Below are positions 36,589 to 45,045 of a DNA stretch of 52,247 nucleotides, piece by piece. The notes beneath the pieces are model-generated. The model worked only from the letters and a program-made list of their open reading frames with translations. It did no database searches and had not been told where the DNA came from. How positions within the stretch are numbered: the first letter of the stretch is position 1; the number at the start of each line of letters is the position of its first letter. The stretch lies in contig NZ_JHVJ01000026.1 of NCBI RefSeq assembly GCF_000620085.1, positions 1 to 52,247 on the forward strand, in the 5' to 3' direction. This stretch comes from Marinobacterium jannaschii DSM 6295. GTDB taxonomy: Bacteria > Pseudomonadota > Gammaproteobacteria > Pseudomonadales > Balneatricaceae. Made by a program: the position numbers and the translations under genes.

Positions 36589-37391
36589 ATCAGATCGCAA
36601 TCATCCTGAGCATGGTGCTACTTATCGCGTTCACCCCGGTCAGCGCAAACGCCGCCAGCATCGCCACCACGACTCCAATCGCAAAGCTGATCGCAGACGG
36701 ACTGCTGGCGGACACGCCCATTCAGGTCGCTTACCTGCCCCCGCGTAGATTGCCCTATGGCCGCATCGGCAACTGGCTGCAACATAAGGCAGCACTGAAG
36801 GAGATCGCGCACTATCACAGCCTACTCACCGTCGAAGCCCTGCGACCAGATCTGGCAGCCTATCCTTTACTGAGGCGCGGCAATATCGCCGTCATACCAA
36901 TCGACATTACCCGCCAGATGACACCCGGCGGAACGCGGATAAGTTCCTATCATGGAGATAGTTACTTCTGGCTGCATCCGGATAACCTGCAGGTGATGAT
37001 CAATATTGCAGCTGCGGACCTGGTCAGAGTCTGGCCGCAATTCAGACACCAGATCATCGATAACCGCCAGATCCTGCGCCAGCAGATCCGGCACTACCAG
37101 CTCAGCATCGATGAACTGCTGCTGGATGCCGGCATTGATGAAGTGTCGATCCATCAGGCTGGATTAAAAAGCGCGGCAGAGGCTACAGCCCTTCCGCTGC
37201 AGTCTGCCGACACTGAAACCGACCCTATGTTACGCCGCTTGACGATCAGAGCCCGGAAGAAAAGCCACGTTCCGGCACAGACCGAGTTTGTTTGGTCGAT
37301 CGAGCCGATGGTCAGGCTCACTGATCAGACGTTGTCAGAAGCGCTGGATTTCAACATAGGGTCCCTCAAACAGGCCCTGACGCATCGCTGA
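36585..37391 (+). CDS. second ZnuA-like substrate-binding protein, FpvF-like
   Basis: 268 residues, GTG start overlapping the permease stop. Signal peptide (IILSMVLLIAFTPVSANA). The middle has YFWLHPDNLQVMINIAAADL, the counterpart of the HxWLDPxN block of ZnuA proteins. The other metal-ligand positions are not conserved: the region YLPPRRLPYGRIGNWL replaces the NPHxYE motif. A second binding protein at the operon end matches fpvF, whose product binds the siderophore rather than the free metal. A role in ligand capture or chaperoning is inferred. Confidence 0.72.
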   Translation: MNQIAIILSMVLLIAFTPVSANAASIATTTPIAKLIADGLLADTPIQVAYLPPRRLPYGRIGNWLQHKAALKEIAHYHSLLTVEALRPDLAAYPLLRRGNIAVIPIDITRQMTPGGTRISSYHGDSYFWLHPDNLQVMINIAAADLVRVWPQFRHQIIDNRQILRQQIRHYQLSIDELLLDAGIDEVSIHQAGLKSAAEATALPLQSADTETDPMLRRLTIRARKKSHVPAQTEFVWSIEPMVRLTDQTLSEALDFNIGSLKQALTHR

Positions 37392-37660
37392 CCGGCCAAA
37401 AGTGTGATCAGTACAGGCGCTTGTCCGCAGTGGCTCAGTCGCGCTCGATCAGCTCTGTGCTGCGCTTAGCCATCGCCCATCTCTTCAGGCCTGTTTAGTC
37501 ACACAGCAGCCTAACCGAGTAATATGACAACCGATTTTCTCAGCAATAAGTCCCGTAATCCCGCTCTCAACTGATAAGAATCAACTTAATGCCGCGACGT
37601 TCTGTGGTGAAATCGATGCCATTGCACTCTAAAAGGCGACAACAGAGGATACCCCGGCCG

Positions 37661-37927
37661 ATGAAACCCGACACAACCCAGGCGATGGAGCAGATGATTG
37701 CAGAGATCCGTCACGTGTTGCCCTTTGATATGCCGGTAGACCAGCTCTGCAGTGGTATCTGCAATGGCTGCTCTAAGAAGCTGCTGGATTTTCTTGATAT
37801 GCAGCTGGAGGAGTGGGAGATGCGCCTGCAAACTGGCGATGCCCCGGCGCTGGGCGAGCTGGATCAGCTGTCGAAGACTGCGCGCAAGATCCACAAGGTG
37901 ATTGAGCGCAACGGATTGTTGGGATAG
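37661..37927 (+). CDS. small conserved protein with CxxxCxxC motif
   Basis: 88 residues from the ATG at 37661 (an upstream start at 37589 in the same frame is less likely). Helical, with LCSGICNGCSKKLLDFLDMQLEEWEMRL; the three Cys at positions 30, 34 and 37 could bind a metal or an Fe-S cluster. It lies convergent to the etf/dgc operon, with a terminator between them. I do not recognise a named family; a link with the electron-transfer genes is only suggested by position. Confidence 0.7.
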   Translation: MKPDTTQAMEQMIAEIRHVLPFDMPVDQLCSGICNGCSKKLLDFLDMQLEEWEMRLQTGDAPALGELDQLSKTARKIHKVIERNGLLG

Positions 37928-37945
37928 CGAGCGCGGAAAACAGCA

Positions 37946-37973
37946 ATAAAAAAGCCGACTCAGCAGAGTCGGC
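37946..37973 (-). terminator. intrinsic terminator of the dgc-etf operon
   Basis: GCCGACTC and GAGTCGGC arms (37954-37973) form a stem that, read on the minus strand, is followed by TTTTTTATT. It lies about 90 bases after the etfB stop. It also lies just after the convergent small gene. Confidence 0.85.
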
Positions 37974-38059
37974 GAACAGGTTCAGAATAGGTTTGGATGC
38001 AAATGCATCCTGAGACTGGGTCTCAGCAGCGACCGCGCCCCGAAGGGCGCAGTGTCTGA

Positions 38060-38836
38060 TCAGCGCAACACGCCCTCTTCGACCAGCAGGTCGAAAACAG
38101 CCTTTGCTTTTTCCTGAGCAGATTCTTTCTTCAGCACTTTACCGCCGTCACCGGAGGACTTGGCTGTTGCCGCCTTAAAGCGGTCGGCAGCCGTTTTGGC
38201 CTTCACCACTTTCAGACGTTTAGGACGTTTACGCGCAGGTGCCTCTTCCCAGCTTGTACGCACGCTGTCTTCAACATTGGCAGCATCTGCCCCGTCGATG
38301 GTTGCGCGACGCGCCGGACCGAAAGCGCTCTGGCGCGCAGCATCGGCGGCCAGGTCTACACTGGCGACAAACGGCAGGCGTACCTTGATCGCACGACGCT
38401 GACCGCGGGGCAGTGCTTGCAGAATCTCAGCTTCGCCGTTCTCGATCTTACCGATATCGGCAATGCGCGTTACCAGCGGCCAGCCCAGTTTTTCAGCCAG
38501 CATAAACGGCGTCATGCCCGAGGCTTCACCACTCTCGGCGCGCACACCGGTGAGGACAATATCCGGACGGTTATCGGACAGATACTCGGCCAGCGCAGGT
38601 ATGGCATCGCCGGTAGTTGGCTGCTTCAGGACGGTCATCCCTTTCAGGCCCATACCCAGATAGCTGCGCAGTGCTTCTTCAGAGTCATCGCCGGCATGAA
38701 CCATCTGCAATGATTCCCCTGCCAGCTTCAGGCCCAGCTCGACAGCACGGCCATCCTGTTCGCCGCGACGGGCACGACCGGATTTAGGATGCTGACCAAT
38801 AGAGACCAGAGAGACAACTTTCACGTTATGCGGCAT
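38060..38836 (-). CDS. etfB: electron transfer flavoprotein beta subunit (dimethylglycine-linked)
   Basis: 258 residues from the ATG at 38836, overlapping the etfA stop by 11 bases. The ETF beta fold is seen in VVSLVSIGQHPKSGR, IVLTGVRAESGEASGMTPFMLAEKLGWP and the core IKVRLPFVASVD. The C-terminus is a Lys/Ala-rich tail (KRPKRLKVVKAKTAADR). With the alpha subunit it should take electrons from the DgcAB demethylase and pass them to the quinone pool. It is divergent from housekeeping EtfB. Confidence 0.88.
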   Translation of the reverse strand: MPHNVKVVSLVSIGQHPKSGRARRGEQDGRAVELGLKLAGESLQMVHAGDDSEEALRSYLGMGLKGMTVLKQPTTGDAIPALAEYLSDNRPDIVLTGVRAESGEASGMTPFMLAEKLGWPLVTRIADIGKIENGEAEILQALPRGQRRAIKVRLPFVASVDLAADAARQSAFGPARRATIDGADAANVEDSVRTSWEEAPARKRPKRLKVVKAKTAADRFKAATAKSSGDGGKVLKKESAQEKAKAVFDLLVEEGVLR

Positions 38837-40079
38837 TTTCGGCCCCCCCCTGACGGTGCTGTTCAACCAGCTTCATCAGCTCGTCCAGAATCTCCTGGCT
38901 GTCACCAATCACGCTCAGATCAGCGCGCTTGATCATGTCACAGCCAACATCAGTGTTGATGGCGATCACCTTGTCACACTGGCCGATACCCTGCAGGTGC
39001 TGTACCGCACCGGAGATACCCACGGCGATATAAACACGCGCGGTTACCCAGGTACCGGTTGCACCGACCTGACGGAAACGTGGCATAAAGCCATCGTCGA
39101 CCGCCACACGGGAAGCACCTTCAGTAGCGCCCAGTACTTCAGCCGCCATGTGGAACTGATCCCAGTCGTGAATACCGTTACCCGCAGAGAGGATAAACTC
39201 GGCTTCGCCCAGCGGAATCTGGTTCGGATCCACTGCCACCTGTCCCTTGTCTTCGATGCGCACGATAGCACTTGGAATCGCTTCCAGCACGATCGGCTGC
39301 GCTGCGTGACGGGTCTCGTCGATCGGATCGGCACATTCTTCCGCCAGCAACAGCAGGCGCGGTGTTTCGCGGGTGATGTCGGTACGCTCGCTGCCACCAC
39401 GGCAGACCGCATTGGCAACATCCACCTGCCAGGCCTGAGTCGCCGGACGCTCGCCCAGCTTCGCAGCCAGACGGGACCCCAGTTCGTTGCCACCATTGAT
39501 GCTGTCAGGGAACAGCCAGTAGCGCGGCTCCAGCATTGCATCGACCGCCTGCAACGCGGCAACGCGTTGCTCCGGGCTGTAGCCTTCGTAGGCTTCACCT
39601 TCGATATGGATCAGGCGGTCAACGCCTGCCTTGTCGTAGGCTTCCTCTTTGGACTCGCCGAACACCACGGCAACAACTGCGCCCTCGCCTTCGGTATCTT
39701 TAACCAGTTTATGGGCCTGACCCAGCACATCTTTGTCATGGCCAGACAGACGGCCACCGACCAGATCCATCACCGCGACAATGTAGAAGTCCGGATTGTC
39801 GACGGTTACCAGTGGCAGCTCGACCTCAGCGGCCGCTTTAGCACCGCGGCGGGCACCGCCGGCCTGCGGGCCGTTACCAGCCAGACGGTCAATACGCTTG
39901 AGGCCGTTCGGGCCGATAAAACCAACCGCATGCGGGTTTTTACGAATCAGGCCGGACGGGCCACGGGTTTCCGCGGCCGGGGCCACCACATCCGCGTGTT
40001 GCGGATGCAGTCGGTTACGGGCGATCCACTCGGTACGGGGATCGCGACGAATCACTCCATCGTAATCATTTGCGCTCAT
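38826..40079 (-). CDS. etfA: electron transfer flavoprotein alpha subunit (dimethylglycine-linked)
   Basis: 417 residues, about 100 longer than housekeeping EtfA because of an N-terminal extension (MSANDYDGVIRRDPRTEWIA... KNPHAVGFIGPNGLKRIDR). The FAD-binding C-terminal block ARVYIAVGISGAVQHLQGI is conserved. The start shares a base with the dgcB stop (TGATG). A run of eight G's on the coding strand (38843-38850) lies near the end, just before the etfB start, and may serve as its ribosome binding site. It pairs with EtfB as acceptor for dimethylglycine oxidation. Confidence 0.9.
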   Translation of the reverse strand: MSANDYDGVIRRDPRTEWIARNRLHPQHADVVAPAAETRGPSGLIRKNPHAVGFIGPNGLKRIDRLAGNGPQAGGARRGAKAAAEVELPLVTVDNPDFYIVAVMDLVGGRLSGHDKDVLGQAHKLVKDTEGEGAVVAVVFGESKEEAYDKAGVDRLIHIEGEAYEGYSPEQRVAALQAVDAMLEPRYWLFPDSINGGNELGSRLAAKLGERPATQAWQVDVANAVCRGGSERTDITRETPRLLLLAEECADPIDETRHAAQPIVLEAIPSAIVRIEDKGQVAVDPNQIPLGEAEFILSAGNGIHDWDQFHMAAEVLGATEGASRVAVDDGFMPRFRQVGATGTWVTARVYIAVGISGAVQHLQGIGQCDKVIAINTDVGCDMIKRADLSVIGDSQEILDELMKLVEQHRQGGAENAA

Positions 40080-41977
40080 CAGTGAACCTCCTCAACCAGG
40101 GTTTCGGCCACGATTTCTGCAATGTCTTTCACTTCAGGACGTGGCTCAACCACACCTTCAAGCATCGCCGTACACTGCTGACAACCGACGGCTACCAGCT
40201 CAGCACCTGTCTCTTTGGCATCTTCGATACGCATATCGGCGATACGACGTTCACCCGGGATATCGGTGATCGGCGCACCACCACCACCGCCACAGCAGCG
40301 GGAGCGGAAGCCGGAGCGCTCCATTTCAGCCAGTTCGATACCCAGCGCAGCCAGCAGCTCGCGCGGAGAGTCGTACTCGCCATTGTATCGGCCCAGGTAG
40401 CAAGGATCGTGATAGGTCACGGTGCCACCTTTAAACTGATCCAGCTTCAGTGTGCCCTCTTTCACCAGCTCATTGATAAAGGTGGTGTGATGCAGCACTT
40501 CATAGTCACCGCCGAAGTCCTTGTACTCGTTCTTGAGGCAGTGGAAGGCGTGTGGATCCGTGGTCACAATACGCTTGAACTTGTACTTGTTCAGTACTTC
40601 GATGTTGCGCTTAGCCAGGCTCTGGAAGGTCGCATCGTCACCCAGACGACGGGCTACGTCACCGGAATCGCGCTCTTCATCACCCAGTACGGCGAAATCA
40701 ACCTTGGCGGCTTTCATCAGCTTAACGAAGGCACGCAGGATACGCTGGCTACGCATATCGAAGGCACCGTCGCTGACCCAGAACAGCACGTCCGTTTCCT
40801 GAACATCGGCCATGGTGGACAGGTTCTGGTCGGCTGCCCAGTTCATGCGGCTGCCCGGATCGAAACCGTTCGGGTTATCGGTGGCGATCAGGTTTTCCAG
40901 TGTCTCGGCACCCTTGTTCGGGGTGTTACCTTTCTCCATGGTCAGGAAGCGGCGCATATCGACGATCGCGTCCACGTGCTCGATCATCATCGGGCACTCT
41001 TCGACACAGGCACGACAGGTGGTGCAGGACCACAGTGTCTCGGGGTCAACCAGGCCATCAGTGATGGTCATGGTCGGGCCACCATTGGCGTTACCTACAT
41101 CGCGACCCGGATAAGGGCTACCGGCGTACTTGGCATCGCTGCCACCGGCCAGACCCACAACCATATCCTGAATCAGCTTTTTCGGGTTCAGTGGCTGACC
41201 TGCGGCAAAAGCAGGACACATCGCTTCACAGCGACCACACTGTACACAGGCGTCAAAGCCCAGCAGCTGGTTCCATTTGAAGTCAGTCGGCTTCTCGACA
41301 CCCAGGGTATCGGCGTTCAGGTCTACCGGCTTAAGGCCGGTCGAACGACCGCCACCGAAGCGCTCAGAACGACGGTGAAAAGCCAGGTGCAGTGCGCCGG
41401 CGAAGGCGTGCTTCATCGGACCGCCCCAGGTCATACCAAACAGCATCTCACCCAGGCCATAAACGATACCGGCCAGCAGGATGATCGCCAGCACCCAGCC
41501 ACCAAACGCTTCAGGCAGGATACCTGCGGCAGGCAGGGTCACGATAAAGAAAGTCGTCGCAAACACCAGCAAGCTCTTAGGCAGGCGCATCCACGGCCCT
41601 TTAGACAGGCGTGAAGGCGGGTCCTGACGGCGCTTGTAGACAAACACGGCACCGGTAAACATCAGCGCAGTCGCAGCCAGCAGGGCCCATGCCAGGATCT
41701 TGCTTTCAAAACCGAACAGATGCACCAGGATAATCAGTGCCAGGGACAGAACGAAGCCACCACCCGTAGCAACGTGGGTGTTGGACATATACTTGTCGCG
41801 CTCGACAACATGGTGCAAATCCACCAGGTAACGACGCGGAATTGCCATCAGACCGCCAACAATGTTGACCTCTGCCGGCTGACCGGCGCGCCACAGGCTG
41901 ATGCGGCGAGCCGCACCCACCACCAGCAGCGCCAGTGCTACAACAATAAGAATGGGAAGAAGCGAGTCGAGGATCAT
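40079..41977 (-). CDS. dgcB: DgcB, iron-sulfur membrane protein of dimethylglycine demethylase
   Basis: 632 residues. N-terminal membrane segments (ILIVVALALLVVGAARR; FVLSLALIILVHLFGF; ILAWALLAATALMFTGAVFV; LLVFATTFFIVTLP; WVLAIILLAGIVYGLG). Two 4Fe-4S motifs follow: C244, C247, C250, C254 and C318, C321, C324, C328. Two CCG-type Cys-rich blocks lie near the C-terminus (HDPCYLGRYN... RCCGGGGG). This is the plan of heterodisulfide-reductase-like electron-transfer proteins, and with DgcA it demethylates dimethylglycine to sarcosine in Pseudomonas. Good ribosome binding site GAGGGG. Confidence 0.93.
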   Translation of the reverse strand: MILDSLLPILIVVALALLVVGAARRISLWRAGQPAEVNIVGGLMAIPRRYLVDLHHVVERDKYMSNTHVATGGGFVLSLALIILVHLFGFESKILAWALLAATALMFTGAVFVYKRRQDPPSRLSKGPWMRLPKSLLVFATTFFIVTLPAAGILPEAFGGWVLAIILLAGIVYGLGEMLFGMTWGGPMKHAFAGALHLAFHRRSERFGGGRSTGLKPVDLNADTLGVEKPTDFKWNQLLGFDACVQCGRCEAMCPAFAAGQPLNPKKLIQDMVVGLAGGSDAKYAGSPYPGRDVGNANGGPTMTITDGLVDPETLWSCTTCRACVEECPMMIEHVDAIVDMRRFLTMEKGNTPNKGAETLENLIATDNPNGFDPGSRMNWAADQNLSTMADVQETDVLFWVSDGAFDMRSQRILRAFVKLMKAAKVDFAVLGDEERDSGDVARRLGDDATFQSLAKRNIEVLNKYKFKRIVTTDPHAFHCLKNEYKDFGGDYEVLHHTTFINELVKEGTLKLDQFKGGTVTYHDPCYLGRYNGEYDSPRELLAALGIELAEMERSGFRSRCCGGGGGAPITDIPGERRIADMRIEDAKETGAELVAVGCQQCTAMLEGVVEPRPEVKDIAEIVAETLVEEVH

Positions 41978-42001
41978 GATTTCCCCTCATAAAGCCGGAT
42001 G

Positions 42002-42139
42002 GAAGGCGGTAGAACCCGCCTTCATTGGTTTCCAGTAAAGGAATGTTATGCAGCGATCGGCGCTGTGGCTGCCACTCCCCGGCCCGACCGGGGTCGGAAA
42101 GGGTGATGGCAGCTAAATCAGTTCAGTCCGATCGCTGCA
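42002..42139 (-). promoter_or_regulatory. structured intercistronic RNA between dgcA and dgcB
   Basis: A perfect 12-bp inverted repeat, TGCAGCGATCGG (42049-42060) with CCGATCGCTGCA (42128-42139), encloses GCTGCCA/TGGCAGC (42069-42075 / 42107-42113) and an inner CCCCGG/CCGGGG. A separate 8-bp hairpin, GAAGGCGG / CCGCCTTC, lies at 42002-42023, closer to dgcB. No T-run follows. In the dgcA-dgcB transcript this would be a large nested stem followed by a small one, which may set relative expression. Confidence 0.6.
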
Positions 42140-42148
42140 AAGTGCCCC

Positions 42149-44212
42149 TTAAAGATCCTTACACAGACGCAGTGCATCGTAGATCGCAGCGTGGGTATTA
42201 CGCTGCGATACACAGTCACCCAGACGCCACAGGATCATACCGTCGCCGGACTCAGACAGTACTGGCTGAGGCTTACCGTCAAACAGGGTTTCGTTATCGA
42301 TCTGACCCTTGTTGCGGGACTCGGCTTTCAGCTCGAAGTACAGCTCTTCGTTAGGACGAACGCCGTTCTCTACTACGATCTGGTCAACCACACGTTCTTC
42401 CTGCTGACCGGTGTACTCGTTCTCCAGCAGCGCAACCAGCTTGTCACCCTCGCGGTAAACTTTCTCCAGCAGCAGATCGGAGGTCATGATCACCTCTTTC
42501 TCATACAGACTGCGGTAGTAAGTCGGGAAGGTTGTACCACCGATACCAACACCCGGTTTGATATCGTCAGTCACGATCTCAACCAGAGAGCCTTTAGAGG
42601 ACAGGTAGTCCGCTGCGGACAGACCGGAGAACTCACAGATAGTATCGTAGATCAGGACGTTTTTGCCCGGCTCGACAGTACCGTTAAGGATGTCCCAGGA
42701 AGATACAACCAGCCCTTCTTCAGCGCCCCAGTGCGGGTTCTGCTCCAGGAACGGACGGCCACCGGTTGCCAGGATAGTGACATCCGGCTTCAGGTCACGG
42801 ATCATGTCAGCGTTAGCTGCAGTGCCCAGACGCAGGTCTACACCCAGACGTTCCAGCTCCAGTGCGAACCAACGGGTAATACCCGCAATCTGGTCGCGCT
42901 GTGGTGCTTTGGCGGCGATGGTGATCTGACCGCCCAGCTCTTCCGCTTTTTCGATCAGGGTCACATCGTGGCCACGCTCAGCGGCAACACGCGCCGCTTC
43001 CATACCACCAGGACCACCACCGACAACCACGACCTTACGCTTAGGCCCTTCAGTCTTGTCGATGATGTGAGGCATATTCATATGCTCACGGGAGGTCGCA
43101 GCGTTCTGGATGCAGAGCACGTCCAGACCCATGTACTGACGGTCGATGCAGTAGTTTGCGCCGACGCACTGACGGATCTGATCGACCTGGTTCATCTTGA
43201 TCTTGGCGATCAGATGAGGGTCGGCGATATGTGCACGGGTCATACCGACGAAATCAACATAACCGGCTTCCAGGATACGCTGAGCCTGGTTAGGGTCTTT
43301 GATGTTCTGAGCGTGGATAACCGGTACGTCGACTACTTCCTTGATGCCGGCTGCCAGGTGCAGGAACGGCTCAGGCGGGTAGCTCATATTCGGGATAACG
43401 TTCGCCAGGGTGTTGTGAGTGTCACAACCGGAACCTACTACGCCGAAGTAGTCGATCTGACCGGTGGCGTTGTAGTAAGCAGCAATCTGCTTCATGTCGT
43501 CGTGGTTCAGACCGTCCGGATGGAACTCGTCACCGGTGATACGCATGCCGACAACAAAATCAGGGCCCACTTCTTCGCGTACCGCTTTCAGTACTTCCAT
43601 ACCGAAACGCATGCGGTTCTCGAAAGTACCACCCCACTGGTCGGTACGTTTGTTTACACGCGGAGACCAGAACTGGTCGATCATGTGCTGGTGTACGGCA
43701 GACAGCTCAACACCGTCCAGGCCGCCCTCCTTCGCACGGCGCGCAGCCTGAGCGAAGTCACCGATGATGCGCCAGATCTCTTCTTCTTCAATGGTTTTAC
43801 AGGTAGCACGGTGAACAGGCTCACGGATGCCGGAAGGCGACATCAGGTTTACCCAGTTCTCACCATCCCAGCGGGAACGACGTCCCATATGGGTGATCTG
43901 AATCATGATCTTGCCGCCGTGCTTATGCACTGCATCAGCAAGATTCTGGAAATGAGGAATGATGCGATCGGTGGAGAGGTTTACGGAACTCCACCAGCTC
44001 TGCGGGCTGTCGATAGATACGACACTGGAACCACCACAGATACAAAGACCACAGCCACCTTTGGCTTTCTCTTCGTAGTATTTAACGTAACGATCTGTAG
44101 TCATACCACCGTCAGTGGCATAAACCTCAGCGTGAGCGGTACTGACGATACGGTTACGGATGGTCAGTTTATTGATGTTGAGCGGCTGAAACAGTGCATC
44201 AAACTGGGACAT
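42149..44212 (-). CDS. dgcA: DgcA, flavin-dependent dimethylglycine demethylase subunit
   Basis: 687 residues. The N-terminal old-yellow-enzyme-type barrel (FQPLNINKLTIRNRIVSTAHAE; SAVHQHMIDQFWSPRVNKRTDQWGGTFENRMRF) is followed by a Cys-containing Fe-S segment (QCVGANYCIDRQYMGLDVLC). The C-terminal FAD/NAD half has VVVVGGGPGGMEAARVAAERG. The family includes trimethylamine dehydrogenase and 2,4-dienoyl-CoA reductase. In this neighbourhood it matches DgcA, which with DgcB converts N,N-dimethylglycine to sarcosine plus formaldehyde. Codon use is strongly adapted. Confidence 0.93.
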   Translation of the reverse strand: MSQFDALFQPLNINKLTIRNRIVSTAHAEVYATDGGMTTDRYVKYYEEKAKGGCGLCICGGSSVVSIDSPQSWWSSVNLSTDRIIPHFQNLADAVHKHGGKIMIQITHMGRRSRWDGENWVNLMSPSGIREPVHRATCKTIEEEEIWRIIGDFAQAARRAKEGGLDGVELSAVHQHMIDQFWSPRVNKRTDQWGGTFENRMRFGMEVLKAVREEVGPDFVVGMRITGDEFHPDGLNHDDMKQIAAYYNATGQIDYFGVVGSGCDTHNTLANVIPNMSYPPEPFLHLAAGIKEVVDVPVIHAQNIKDPNQAQRILEAGYVDFVGMTRAHIADPHLIAKIKMNQVDQIRQCVGANYCIDRQYMGLDVLCIQNAATSREHMNMPHIIDKTEGPKRKVVVVGGGPGGMEAARVAAERGHDVTLIEKAEELGGQITIAAKAPQRDQIAGITRWFALELERLGVDLRLGTAANADMIRDLKPDVTILATGGRPFLEQNPHWGAEEGLVVSSWDILNGTVEPGKNVLIYDTICEFSGLSAADYLSSKGSLVEIVTDDIKPGVGIGGTTFPTYYRSLYEKEVIMTSDLLLEKVYREGDKLVALLENEYTGQQEERVVDQIVVENGVRPNEELYFELKAESRNKGQIDNETLFDGKPQPVLSESGDGMILWRLGDCVSQRNTHAAIYDALRLCKDL

Positions 44213-44351
44213 GGTGCTACCCCATTAACTCTTGTCTGGACCGGCTTGCCGTAATCATTATTATCAGATCAGGGGCCGGTTTTATTATTGCTTTTATAGC
44301 CTCCGCCCGCTTCCGGTGCGGAGGCACATACACTCTGGAGGGCGTCTTGCC

Positions 44352-44882
44352 TTACAGAGGCGTTACTTCGAAGTAACCCACTTCGCAGCCTTCTTCTGCT
44401 GCACACTGAGTCTGTTCGGCTTTAGTGCGAACGTCATAACCCAGGCTTTCAGCGATCTGGTCCATCGCGCCGGCGAACCAGCCAGTGAACATGTAATCGA
44501 CTTTGCGGTTAACCTTGCCGTACTGGTAAACAAAAGCAGAGTTTTCCAGACGTACGCGGGCGGTACCCTTTTCGATGTCCAGTTCTTCAGTGATGAAGAA
44601 GCCCCATCCGCGCTGGGACAGACGTTTCATGTAGTGATCCCAAACGTCAGCGCCGGAGATACCATGTTCAGCCGCTTCCTTTTCGCACCAGTAGTGCGCT
44701 GACTTGTAGCCTGCCTTGTACAGGATTTCCGCGTACTTCTCTGCACCGATCTCTTCTTCGATCGCCATATGGTTGTTGCAGAAGAAGTGACGAGGAACGT
44801 ACAGCATTGGCAGGGCATCAGTGGTCCATACGCCGGTTTCATCATCTACTACGATTGGCATTTCCGGTGCGTGTACACCCAT
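44352..44882 (-). CDS. DUF5943-type protein of the dimethylglycine operon
   Basis: 176 residues from the ATG at 44882, preceded by GAGGA (an in-frame TTG at 44897 is less likely). Sequence: MPIVVDDETGVWTTDALPML, then FFCNNHMAIEEEIGAEKYAEILYKAGY and a 4-vinyl-reductase-like/SCP-like end (FVYQYGKVNRKVDYMFTGWFAGAMDQIAESLG). It lies between the dipeptidase-like gene and dgcA, as PA5397 does in Pseudomonas aeruginosa. Role unknown; perhaps substrate binding or enzyme maturation for DgcAB. Confidence 0.78.
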   Translation of the reverse strand: MGVHAPEMPIVVDDETGVWTTDALPMLYVPRHFFCNNHMAIEEEIGAEKYAEILYKAGYKSAHYWCEKEAAEHGISGADVWDHYMKRLSQRGWGFFITEELDIEKGTARVRLENSAFVYQYGKVNRKVDYMFTGWFAGAMDQIAESLGYDVRTKAEQTQCAAEEGCEVGYFEVTPL

Positions 44883-45045
44883 GGTCGTTATCCTCAAATC
44901 TTATGTTTATTGTTTTGCAGTAATTGGCGTCGGATAAAACCGGTCTGATAGCGCCAACTTTAAAAACCAGGTTTTGGCAGCCGACTCCGACGACAGCGGC
45001 AAGCTCGATGCTCAGCCCGTCTCCGGAGCAAGCTGCCCGAGGGAC

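Noticed and set aside
42191-44254. Open frame of 687 codons antisense to dgcA, and similar ones opposite etfA and dgcB
   Set aside because: Same cause: codon bias of the real genes leaves the complementary frame open. No ribosome binding site or recognisable domains.
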